The translations under genes and the position numbers were made by a program. DNA of 15,553 nt. Origin: CAYUIG01 sp964444685. GTDB lineage: Bacteria > Gemmatimonadota > Gemmatimonadetes > Longimicrobiales > RSA9. Under the pieces are notes generated by a model. That model made no database searches. It saw only the letters and a list, made by a program, of their open reading frames with translations, and had not been told where the DNA came from. The stretch lies in NCBI GenBank assembly GCA_964444685.1, contig CAYUIG010000065.1:1-15553 (forward strand), read 5' to 3'. The first letter of the stretch is position 1. Every line of letters begins with the position of its first letter. Below, piece by piece: positions 6,603-12,650 of the stretch.

Positions 6603-8204
6603 TCAGTCCGGATCGGCCCGCAGCTTCTCCACCAGAGTTTCCGACGGTTCCACGAACAGGGTCTTCGCCCGCTCGATCGTCACGCGCCCGGCTGGCGAAC
6701 GACGCGGCTTCCGCACGTACTTCCGTCGCGTCCAGTCCACGGGCACCGTACCCGCCGTGCGTGCGCGACTGTGCACGGCCGCGAGCACCGCGGCCTCTAC
6801 GAGGTCCCGATGCGGCGGGTTCGCTTCCGGATCGCTCCATCGCAGCACCACGTGCGCACCGGCGTCGGCACGCGCATGCAGCCAGATGTCGCTCGGACGC
6901 GCGTGGCGCAGTGTCAGCTCGTCGTTGGTCTTCGCGTTCCGTCCCACCCGCACCTCGAGACCGCCCGTCGTCATGAAACGCCGGTACGGCAGCGACGCAG
7001 CCGTCGCGACCTTCCGCCTCCCACTCGGCGCCGCCGGACCGATCACCGCTTCCGGCTTCGTGCGACCCTCCGCGACAGCGCGGATCGTGTCCTCGATCCG
7101 CTCGATCTCGGCTCGCGCACGTGCCAGCAGCTCGGGCAGCCGCTCCGCCGCCCGCGCGCGTCGCTTCCCGCGTGCGAACAGCTCGTTCGCATTGGCTGCC
7201 GCATCGCGCGCGGGGTCGAGTGTCACCGTGATGGTTCCACCCGCGAAGTCATCCAGCTCCACCCTGGTTGCGCCGCGCGGAACCTGTCCCGCCTGCGCCA
7301 GCAGAAGCGTGGCCTGATGTCGCAGGTCGTTCGCTTCCTGCTGCGCGACCGCCGCGTCCGACTCCAGCCGCTCGATGCGCTTGCGCGTGCGCTGAAGCCG
7401 GCGCTCCAGCTCCATGAGCGCTTCGTCCTTGAGCGCCTCGTCGCGCGGACGGACGAGTCCGACCTCCAACGCCTTCATCGCCTCGAGCAGCGATGGGTAC
7501 CGCTCCGCATCGGTGCCGAGCCGGTGCACGTACGGTTGTGTCCCGTCGAGCAGGCATGGCGACCAGTTCGCCGGATCGATGAGTTCGAGCCAGCGCTCGC
7601 GCATCGCGTCCGGATCCTTCGCCGCGAGCAGCCAATCGACGTTGAGCGGACTCGTCCACGCAACGTCCCGGAGCAGGCGGTCCCGCAGGTCGGCGTGGTC
7701 CCGCAGCAGCGCACGCCAGGCGTCGGCATCCATGCCCTCGATGTCTGCGCGCTGAGGGGCGGGTCGCGTTGCGAACGTGCCGCCCGGCGTGAGCGGTCGT
7801 GCGCCGCGACGCCGTTCCGTGAGCACCGCGGCGATGCGCCCGTCCTCTGTCGTGAGGATCGCGTTGCGAGCGGTGCCACCCAACTCGATGACGAGCCGGC
7901 CCCACGTGGAATCCGCCGTGAGGATCTCGATCTCGAGCGTGCGTTCGTCCTTCCGTGCGCCGATCGCGCCGATGCGCGCTCCGCCCGGAAGCACTGTGGG
8001 CCCGTGCACGCGCACCCGCTCGATGACGAACGCACCGCCATCCGCACGCAGGTCCCATAGCAGCGTGCCCGCGGGCGTCTCGACTTCGAGCCGCTGCGTC
8101 TCGGCATCCAGCTTCAGCCCACGCACCGGCGCTCCCGATAGTCGTTCGGACAGCTCCCGCCCGAGCGCGGCCGTCAGCAGTGAGTCGTATGCGATCTTTG
8201 ACAT
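6603..8204 (-). CDS. rqcH: NFACT-family protein, probable RqcH (ribosome-associated quality control)
   Basis: Bacterial RqcH binds obstructed 50S subunits and, with charged tRNA-Ala, adds C-terminal alanine tails that mark stalled peptides for degradation. The 533-residue protein has the family layout: an N-terminal NFACT-N domain (about 1-190, with ELGGTARNAIL and PLTPGGTFATRP), a coiled-coil middle (about 255-385, rich in Arg, Glu and Leu) and a C-terminal NFACT-R domain (about 400-515) with DIWLHARADAGAHVVLR and the following VEAAVLAAVHSRA. The conserved Asp-Arg pair of NFACT-N seems to be Glu87-Arg88 here (KDERTLEIEI). The ATG at 8204 is preceded directly by an in-frame TGA, so it is the first possible start; AGGAG lies 13 nt upstream, a long spacing. 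The gene is convergent with trpA and divergent from yqeK. Older annotation calls this family a fibronectin-binding protein. Confidence 0.92.
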   Translation of the reverse strand: MSKIAYDSLLTAALGRELSERLSGAPVRGLKLDAETQRLEVETPAGTLLWDLRADGGAFVIERVRVHGPTVLPGGARIGAIGARKDERTLEIEILTADSTWGRLVIELGGTARNAILTTEDGRIAAVLTERRRGARPLTPGGTFATRPAPQRADIEGMDADAWRALLRDHADLRDRLLRDVAWTSPLNVDWLLAAKDPDAMRERWLELIDPANWSPCLLDGTQPYVHRLGTDAERYPSLLEAMKALEVGLVRPRDEALKDEALMELERRLQRTRKRIERLESDAAVAQQEANDLRHQATLLLAQAGQVPRGATRVELDDFAGGTITVTLDPARDAAANANELFARGKRRARAAERLPELLARARAEIERIEDTIRAVAEGRTKPEAVIGPAAPSGRRKVATAASLPYRRFMTTGGLEVRVGRNAKTNDELTLRHARPSDIWLHARADAGAHVVLRWSDPEANPPHRDLVEAAVLAAVHSRARTAGTVPVDWTRRKYVRKPRRSPAGRVTIERAKTLFVEPSETLVEKLRADPD

Positions 8205-8271
8205 TCAGTCGATGATGCTCCTACTTTTTTGAATCGGCGTCAACGCAATCGCGCATTCCCTGATCGCCCCC
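8205..8271. promoter_or_regulatory. Divergent intergenic region between rqcH and yqeK
   Basis: These 67 bases separate two divergent starts, so promoters for both genes should lie here or within the 5' ends of the genes. A T-run followed by TTGAAT (8229-8234) resembles a -35 box for the plus strand, but no good -10 sequence follows at the right distance. On the minus strand the same run reads AAAAAAGTAGGAG and supplies the rqcH ribosome binding site. Nothing more specific can be supported. Confidence 0.35.
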
Positions 8272-8895
8272 ATGAGCTCCGCCCCCGTCGGCCGAATCCG
8301 CGTGTCCGGACGCGACGTCCTCGCGGACGCCGCAGCCGGAGTGCTGCCTTCGTGGGCCGTCGCAACGGAGCTGCGCATCGCCCACATCCATCGCGTCGCC
8401 GCGCTCATGGACGAATGGGCCCGCAATCTCGGCCTCGATGCGCACGCGAGCGACCGCTGGCGCGCCGCCGCCGTGCTCCACGACGCCCTGCGCGACGAGA
8501 TGCCCGAACGCCTGCGCACCGAGTTGCCCGCGCCTTTCCGCGACTGGCCCGGCTCCCTCCTGCACGGCCCCGCCGCCGCGCACCGCTTGGCCGCCGACGG
8601 GGTGGAGGATCACGAACTGCTCGCAGCCGTTCGCTTTCACACCACCGGTCACGCCGACTTCGGCGACCTCGGCCGCGCGCTCTTCTGCGCCGACTGGCTC
8701 GATCCCGTCCGATCGATCCTGCCCGGGATGCGCGCTTCGATGCGTGCCCGCATGCCGGACGACCTGCATGTGATCGTGCGCGAGATCCTGGCCGCGCGCA
8801 TTGCACACCTCATCGAAGTACGCAGCCCCATCCAGCCCGAGTCCCTCGGGTTCTGGAACCGCCTCGTGGAGGAATCGCGTGGGCCGGCGCACTGA
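8272..8895 (+). CDS. yqeK: YqeK-like HD-domain phosphohydrolase
   Basis: YqeK proteins are small HD-domain enzymes; characterised members hydrolyse diadenosine tetraphosphate (Ap4A) symmetrically to two ADP. The 207-residue product shows the YqeK pattern: HIHRV (38-42), LHDALRD with the metal ligands His70-Asp71, LLHGPAA (96-102, His98), RFHTTGH (121-127) and LFCADWLDPVRS with Asp141. Length matches the family. The ATG at 8272 lacks a visible Shine-Dalgarno sequence, so the start is less sure than the family. The 3' end overlaps the next gene by 17 bases and contains that gene's ribosome binding site. In many bacteria yqeK stands between nadD and rsfS, neither of which is adjacent here. Confidence 0.85.
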   Translation: MSSAPVGRIRVSGRDVLADAAAGVLPSWAVATELRIAHIHRVAALMDEWARNLGLDAHASDRWRAAAVLHDALRDEMPERLRTELPAPFRDWPGSLLHGPAAAHRLAADGVEDHELLAAVRFHTTGHADFGDLGRALFCADWLDPVRSILPGMRASMRARMPDDLHVIVREILAARIAHLIEVRSPIQPESLGFWNRLVEESRGPAH

Positions 8896-9331
8896 GAGCG
8901 TTCTCCTCGCGCTCGCTCTCGCGGCGATCGTCGTCTTCTTCGCCTCGTTCCTGCGGGCCGCCTTCGCCGGCGAGGAAACGCCCGCATCCGCCGTCGCCGA
9001 CCCGCCTCCCGAGCGCGCCCGCACCCAGGAACCCGAACCCCGCGCCACCGTCGAGGTGCTCAACGCCAGCGGCATCTCCGGCCTCGCCCGCCGCGCCACC
9101 GAGCAGCTCCGCGAAGCCGGCTTCGATGTCCTCACGTACGAGAACGCACGCCCCGGCACATCCCCGGATACCTCGGTCGTCCTCGATCGCTCGGGTGAGA
9201 CGTCGCGCGCTCGCGCCGTCGCAGATCTGCTGTCGATCCCGGTCGTGCGCACCGAGGTCGACTCCACCGCAATGCTCGACGTGACGGTCATCCTCGGCCG
9301 CGACTGGTCCGGCATCGAAGAGCGCCGCTGA
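8879..9331 (+). CDS. Membrane-anchored LytR C-terminal (LytR_C) domain protein
   Basis: The product is a 150-residue protein with one N-terminal membrane segment (about 8-29, VLLALALAAIVVFFASF), a Pro/Glu/Arg-rich linker (about 32-56) and a LytR_C-type domain from about 57 to 141, recognised by VEVLNASGISGLARRA followed by helices and strands ending in DVTVILGRDW. This domain occurs at the end of LytR-CpsA-Psr proteins, but the catalytic LCP domain is absent, so no phosphotransferase activity is expected. It is probably an inner-membrane protein facing the periplasm. I chose GTG at 8879 because GGAGGAA (8868-8874) is correctly spaced before it and the protein then starts just before the membrane helix; the longer frame from 8801 has no such signal. 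It is presumably co-transcribed with yqeK. Confidence 0.82.
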   Translation: MGRRTESVLLALALAAIVVFFASFLRAAFAGEETPASAVADPPPERARTQEPEPRATVEVLNASGISGLARRATEQLREAGFDVLTYENARPGTSPDTSVVLDRSGETSRARAVADLLSIPVVRTEVDSTAMLDVTVILGRDWSGIEERR

Positions 9332-9476
9332 TCCGCACACCTCCGGTATCGGATTCGCAGTTCATCGAATGCTGATCCGTCTGCAAACCATCGTCGATGG
9401 CGCTCGAGAGATGTTCGGTCGCTCCGCGGATCGCGGCTCGCCCCATTCAACCCACCCCCCTGGGTCCTCCCTTCCT
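9332..9476. other. Intergenic stretch between the LytR_C gene and the insertion sequence
   Basis: These 145 bases follow the last gene of the yqeK unit. I see no conserved coding frame, only a weak 5-base hairpin (ATTCG/CGAAT near 9353-9369) without a T-tract, and a C-rich run before the IS. The 9-base GCTGATCCG occurs twice (9327-9335 and 9371-9379), probably by chance. Confidence 0.5.
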
Positions 9477-9512
9477 AACCCCTCAGGCTCTGTTCGCGGG
9501 AAGTGTGGGCGG
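9477..9512 (+). repeat. Left terminal inverted repeat of the IS1595-like element
   Basis: It begins AACCC, has one mismatch at 9482, then a 23-base perfect core at 9483-9505 beginning TCAGGCTCTGTTCG, and ends in a G-rich tail with two further mismatches to the right-hand copy. Just inside, the G-rich GGGAAG-type motif recurs (around 9512 and 9519), which could be additional transposase-binding sites. Confidence 0.88.
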
Positions 9513-9547
9513 GAAGGTGGGGAAGTGAGTCGATTCGTTACAATTTG

Positions 9548-10423
9548 CTACGGGAATTCCAGTTCGATTGGCCAACGCATCAGGACGGCGGCAGGGCGGT
9601 TTCGGATCTCGTTGTCGACGATCCGGTGCCAGGCGAGGTAGTTGGCAAGGTACTTCGTGGCGACGCCCCGGAACGGGCGCAGCCATGCACGAAAGCGGCG
9701 ACGGTAGTCCCACACCGTGCGGAGGTGCTCGAGTTTCCTGCCGTCTCCCATGGGTCGCACGTTGAGGCGTTCGCCGCCGCTCTTTGCGACGAAGCGGCCG
9801 ACGGGGCCGTGGGGCCTCTCGTGTGTCAGGAGTGTTCGTGGACCTGTGAGCCGGTCGCGCAGGCCACGTTCGAGCTCGTTCACGCGAAGCACGCGCGAAT
9901 TCGCGGGGCCCACGAATTCGGCGACGGCATTGCCGCGTCGGTCGCATGCGAACAGGACGTTGACGCCGAGTCGCGCGTCCGGCCAATGCTGACGCAACGG
10001 TCGATCTCGAGCCGGGCGATCGAGATTCCGCTGACCTTTCTGCGAGTATGCGAACCAGTCCGAGATCACCTCGGTCCAGCCGAGGACCTGATTCCCGTCG
10101 CACTGCCGGCAGCCGAACAGGAACGCATGCCTCCAACGGAACGCCGTCGACGGATGGATGCCGACGCGCATCGCGGCCTTCCGAACGGGAACGCATGCAT
10201 TCATGCACTCGCTGTACAGCGGCCAGAGGGTCAGTCGCTTCGTGTACGCTGCGGGCGTGCCCGTGAGATCACTGAACGTCCGCGTGCACGCCTTGCAACG
10301 GTACCGCTGCCTGCCGCGAAACTGTCCCCATCGCGGACAGTCGAGCCCGCCACATCGAGGACACCGAAGACCGTGACTGAAACGCGTCGTACGGATGGCG
10401 TCGAGGATCTTTGCTTCGGTCAT
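9548..10423 (-). CDS. IS1595-family transposase, catalytic residues apparently substituted
   Basis: The 291-residue frame is open end to end. Residues 21-46 form a zinc ribbon (CPRCGG, then YRCKACTRTFSDLTGTP), and 78-102 a helix-turn-helix (VRKAAMRVGIHPSTAFRWRH), both typical of IS1595. The RNase H-like part is recognisable through YSQKGQRNLDRPAR (about 126-139), VLFACDRRG (156-164) and WLRPFRGVATKYLANYLAW (247-265). By recalled family sequences, the three catalytic positions (Asp, Asp, Asn/His/Glu) align here with Ile120, His201 and Trp238; nearby acids are Asp122, Glu202 and Asp239. It may be a decayed copy, a non-autonomous copy or a divergent group. I prefer the ATG at 10423 over an in-frame TTG two codons upstream; neither has a clear Shine-Dalgarno sequence. 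Confidence 0.85.
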   Translation of the reverse strand: MTEAKILDAIRTTRFSHGLRCPRCGGLDCPRWGQFRGRQRYRCKACTRTFSDLTGTPAAYTKRLTLWPLYSECMNACVPVRKAAMRVGIHPSTAFRWRHAFLFGCRQCDGNQVLGWTEVISDWFAYSQKGQRNLDRPARDRPLRQHWPDARLGVNVLFACDRRGNAVAEFVGPANSRVLRVNELERGLRDRLTGPRTLLTHERPHGPVGRFVAKSGGERLNVRPMGDGRKLEHLRTVWDYRRRFRAWLRPFRGVATKYLANYLAWHRIVDNEIRNRPAAVLMRWPIELEFP

Positions 10424-10469
10424 GCCCAACGTTCATTTCACGAACGGGGCGAAGCCATAGCTGAAAGAG

Positions 10470-10505
10470 CCACCCCCACTTCCCGCGAACAGAGCCTGAC
10501 GGGTT
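10470..10505 (-). repeat. Right terminal inverted repeat of the IS1595-like element
   Basis: This is the reverse complement of the left repeat; the perfect core lies at 10477-10499 and reads CGAACAGAGCCTGA at its outer part. It lies 47 bases upstream of the transposase ATG, so the transposase promoter may lie in or near it, as is usual for insertion sequences. Confidence 0.88.
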
Positions 10506-10561
10506 TTATTGTGTGGTGGGGCGTTCGTGGTGGTTCCGAAAACCGCCGCTCGCTCGTGTCG
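10506..10561. other. Short gap between the insertion sequence and the 3' end of rlmN
   Basis: These 56 bases hold no gene. There is no hairpin plus T-tract on the minus strand that would serve as an rlmN terminator, so rlmN transcripts may run into the IS, whose transposase is on the same strand. Confidence 0.5.
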
Positions 10562-11692
10562 TCAGTCCTGCGAGGATCGCGCGGGGCGATGGGAGATGAG
10601 GGTCAGGTAGGGCTTGGGTGGGTGGACGGCGTGTTCGGCGCGGAGCTGGCCGCATGCGGCGGCGATATCCTGGCCGCGCGATTCGCGGATGGTGACGGCT
10701 ACACCGGCGTCGGCGAGGATACGGGCGAACGCTTCGATGCGCGCGCGGGGCGTCGCCTTCCAGTCGGGGCCGGGGATGGGGTTGTAGGGGATGAGGTTCA
10801 CGTGTGCGGAGAACTCGCGGGCTAGTGCGGCGAGCTGGCGTGCGTGGGTGGGCGCATCGTTGAGGCCGTCGATCATCACGTATTCGTACGTGATGCGTCG
10901 GCCGCCGGCGGCATCGAATGCACGCAGGGCATCGAGGAGTACGGGGAGCGGGTACTTCCGTTCGATCGGCACGATGCGTTGACGAAGCCCGTGCTCCGGT
11001 GCATGCAACGAGACCGCGAGGCGGAACTGCTCGGGGCGACGCGCCAGTTCGTGGATGCCGGGCACGACGCCCACCGTCGACACGGTCATACGTCGCGCGC
11101 CGACACCGTAGGACCCGTTGAGGAGAGTGAGTGCGCGGAAGACCGCATCGGGGTTCATCAGGGGCTCGCCCATGCCCATGAACACGATATTGGTGATTGC
11201 GCCCATGTCGTGGTCGCGGGCGTGGCGGCGTGCGCCGCGGAACTGCGCCACGATCTCGGCAGCGGAGAGCTGGCGGCGGTAGCCGGACCAGCCGGTGGCA
11301 CAGAAGACGCAGGCCATTGCGCAGCCGGCCTGTGACGAGATGCACAACGTCAGACGATCGGGCGCGGGGATGAGTACGGACTCGATGAGTTCGCCGTCCT
11401 CGAGTCGCCAGAGGTGCTTTACGGTTCCGTCGCGCGACTGTTCTACTCGCGCGGGCTCGGGTGCGGTGAGCACGAATGCTTCGGCCAGCGCGGCGCGCTC
11501 CGAGGCGGGCAGGTCGCTCATCTCATCGAAGGATACGGCATCGCGTTCGAAGATCCACGCGAGTGCCTGCGCGGTCCGGTATGAGGGCTGGCCGCGCCGC
11601 TCGAAGTAATCGGCGAGGAGCGACTCCGCTTCGGTACGCGTCGCCGCGATGAGATCCTTGCGCGTGGTTGCGGCGGAAGTGCTCGAGGTCAG
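10562..11692 (-). CDS. rlmN: Dual-specificity 23S rRNA/tRNA adenine-C2 methyltransferase RlmN, likely CTG start
   Basis: RlmN is a radical-SAM enzyme that methylates C2 of A2503 in 23S rRNA and of A37 in some tRNAs, using a [4Fe-4S] cluster and two redox cysteines. From the CTG at 11692 the protein has 376 residues: an N-terminal domain with YRTAQALAWIFERDAVSFDEM, then Cys117, the cluster cysteines 124, 128 and 131 (CAMACVFC), FMGMGEP (SAM site), AVSLHAP, NLIPYNPIPG and Cys347. E. coli RlmN uses cysteines 118, 125, 129, 132 and 355, so the length fits closely. The first ATG in frame (11521) would delete 57 residues including conserved N-terminal sequence, and there is no ATG, GTG or TTG further upstream. 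The CTG overlaps the preceding stop as CTGA and lies 7 nt after GGAG. Confidence 0.93.
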   Translation of the reverse strand: MTSSTSAATTRKDLIAATRTEAESLLADYFERRGQPSYRTAQALAWIFERDAVSFDEMSDLPASERAALAEAFVLTAPEPARVEQSRDGTVKHLWRLEDGELIESVLIPAPDRLTLCISSQAGCAMACVFCATGWSGYRRQLSAAEIVAQFRGARRHARDHDMGAITNIVFMGMGEPLMNPDAVFRALTLLNGSYGVGARRMTVSTVGVVPGIHELARRPEQFRLAVSLHAPEHGLRQRIVPIERKYPLPVLLDALRAFDAAGGRRITYEYVMIDGLNDAPTHARQLAALAREFSAHVNLIPYNPIPGPDWKATPRARIEAFARILADAGVAVTIRESRGQDIAAACGQLRAEHAVHPPKPYLTLISHRPARSSQD

Positions 11693-12558
11693 AAACCTAC
11701 TCCGAGTCGCAGGGAGTGAACCGCGCCGAAGTCGTGGGCGAGCTGTTCGCGCACGATCCCGACGGTGTAGCGGCTCACGTGCACCAGGATCCCTCCGAGG
11801 AACGTCACGGCAGTGCCGCCGTCATCATCCGCGGCGGCCAGGCCGGCCGAAACGGACACCCGATCCGACCATGTGACGCGACCCGACGCGCGGTGCTCAA
11901 GTCCGCGCCGACGCGGGCCGCCGGACAGACCGTAGGCCACGCTGCCGGCCCAGTCGCCGCGGCTCAGGAAGAGCGGAGCGGCTTCGGCGCCGGCTAGCCA
12001 GCCGGGCTCACCTTCCTCCGCCTGCACGGCTCCGGCCACGACGGGTCGCCATGGTCCGCCGAACGCCAGGCGACCGCCCGCACCGATCACGATCCGTGAG
12101 TCGGTGCCGAGTTCAGCGGCCGGGCGTGTGTACTCCACGCTGACGCCGACCGCCGCGCGCGTCCCCACGCGCCGGCCTGCGGCAAGCCCGAACACGTCCT
12201 CGGCGACATCCAGCCCCTCGGGATCAGGCATGGGCGACGTACTCGTGCGCTCGATGTCCTCGATCGCCGCGTGGCGGTAGCCCACGGCCAGTACGGTGAG
12301 TGGATCCAGCCGGAATGCAGCGGCGCCCGCGAAGCCGCCGAGCCCCGTCGCCTCCGGGCCGTTGACGTCCATGAGCACGGCCTCGCCGCGGCCCGCCAGC
12401 TCCGCTGCGGACGCCGGGTTCCAGAACGCTGCGGCCGCGCCGACGACCAGCGCCTCCGGCTCGGCGCCCGTACGCACGGGCAGGTCGAGCAGGCGCTGGG
12501 CGGCCGCGGTGGAGGGCGCGGCGAGGAGCGCAAAGGCGAGCAGGGTGGCCGATCTCAT
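11689..12558 (-). CDS. Secreted protein, probable outer-membrane beta-barrel (hypothetical)
   Basis: The 289-residue product has a clear Sec signal peptide, MRSATLLAFALLAAPSTAAAQ, with predicted cleavage near the Ala-Gln at 20-21. The mature part is Gly/Ala/Val-rich with alternating polar and hydrophobic strands (for example GVSVEYTRPA, ASGRVTWSDRVSVSAGLAA), includes an FWNPASAAEL motif like the NPA-type openings of PorV/PorQ-like barrels, and ends in LRLGVGF with a C-terminal Phe, as expected for BAM-inserted barrels. A barrel in the outer membrane of a diderm cell is therefore likely, but the substrate or partner is unknown. The stop overlaps the presumed rlmN start, so the two genes seem translationally coupled although functionally unrelated. 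The region upstream is shared with the divergent ptsN-like gene. Confidence 0.75.
   Translation of the reverse strand: MRSATLLAFALLAAPSTAAAQRLLDLPVRTGAEPEALVVGAAAAFWNPASAAELAGRGEAVLMDVNGPEATGLGGFAGAAAFRLDPLTVLAVGYRHAAIEDIERTSTSPMPDPEGLDVAEDVFGLAAGRRVGTRAAVGVSVEYTRPAAELGTDSRIVIGAGGRLAFGGPWRPVVAGAVQAEEGEPGWLAGAEAAPLFLSRGDWAGSVAYGLSGGPRRRGLEHRASGRVTWSDRVSVSAGLAAADDDGGTAVTFLGGILVHVSRYTVGIVREQLAHDFGAVHSLRLGVGF
11690..11703 (-). promoter_or_regulatory. Ribosome binding site and CTG start of rlmN
   Basis: On the minus strand GGAG (11703-11700) is followed by seven bases and then CTG (11692-11690); the TG of that codon is part of the TGA stop (11691-11689) of the upstream gene. A second AGG lies closer. 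This matches the HD-GYP gene junction and is the only candidate that restores the conserved RlmN N-terminus. Confidence 0.65.
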
Positions 12559-12572
12559 GCCGATTCCGCTGG

Positions 12573-12604
12573 TTGATGCTGTTCCGAGGCTCCGCTAAGT
12601 TAGC
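12573..12604 (+). promoter_or_regulatory. Possible promoter in the divergent ptsN/barrel-protein intergenic region
   Basis: TTGATG (12573-12578), a 17-base spacer and TAAGTT (12596-12601) form a weak sigma70-like promoter facing ptsN. The -10 lies within an 11-base perfect palindrome GCTAAGTTAGC (12594-12604), which reads TAACTT on the opposite strand and could serve the divergent gene too. Each element departs from consensus, so this is tentative. Confidence 0.25.
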
Positions 12605-12650
12605 CGGATCCTCATGAACCCGGAAACCCGCGTGTCGGCGAGGTGGGTGT

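Larger units (their letters stand above)
9477..10505 (-). mobile_element. IS1595-like insertion sequence, about 1.03 kb
   Basis: The element is bounded by terminal inverted repeats and holds one transposase gene on the minus strand. The repeats cover 9477-9512 and 10470-10505, pairing at 33 of 36 positions with an uninterrupted 23-base core (9483-9505 against 10477-10499). The size, single frame with zinc ribbon, helix-turn-helix and RNase H-like regions, and the inverted repeats fit the IS1595 family. IS1595 elements usually leave an 8-base target duplication, but the flanks CCCTTCCT (left) and TTATTGTG (right) do not match, nor do flanks of slightly different boundaries. The insertion may therefore be old or rearranged. 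It sits in the gap between two convergent gene units and interrupts no recognisable gene. Confidence 0.88.

Noticed and set aside
6771..8060. A 429-codon plus-strand frame opposite rqcH
   Set aside because: The minus-strand product has a full NFACT-N/coiled-coil/NFACT-R layout, while this one is an Arg-rich shadow.
9351..9376. Weak inverted repeat after the LytR_C gene as a terminator
   Set aside because: The stem has only five pairs with an eight-base loop and no T-tract.
9369..9641. A 90-codon plus-strand frame starting downstream of the LytR_C gene, considered as a remnant of rsfS
   Set aside because: Its sequence shows no RsfS-like motif and it runs through the left inverted repeat of the insertion sequence.
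9503..10825. A 440-codon plus-strand frame running across the insertion sequence into rlmN
   Set aside because: It crosses the inverted repeat boundary and lies opposite two recognisable genes, so it is not a real gene.
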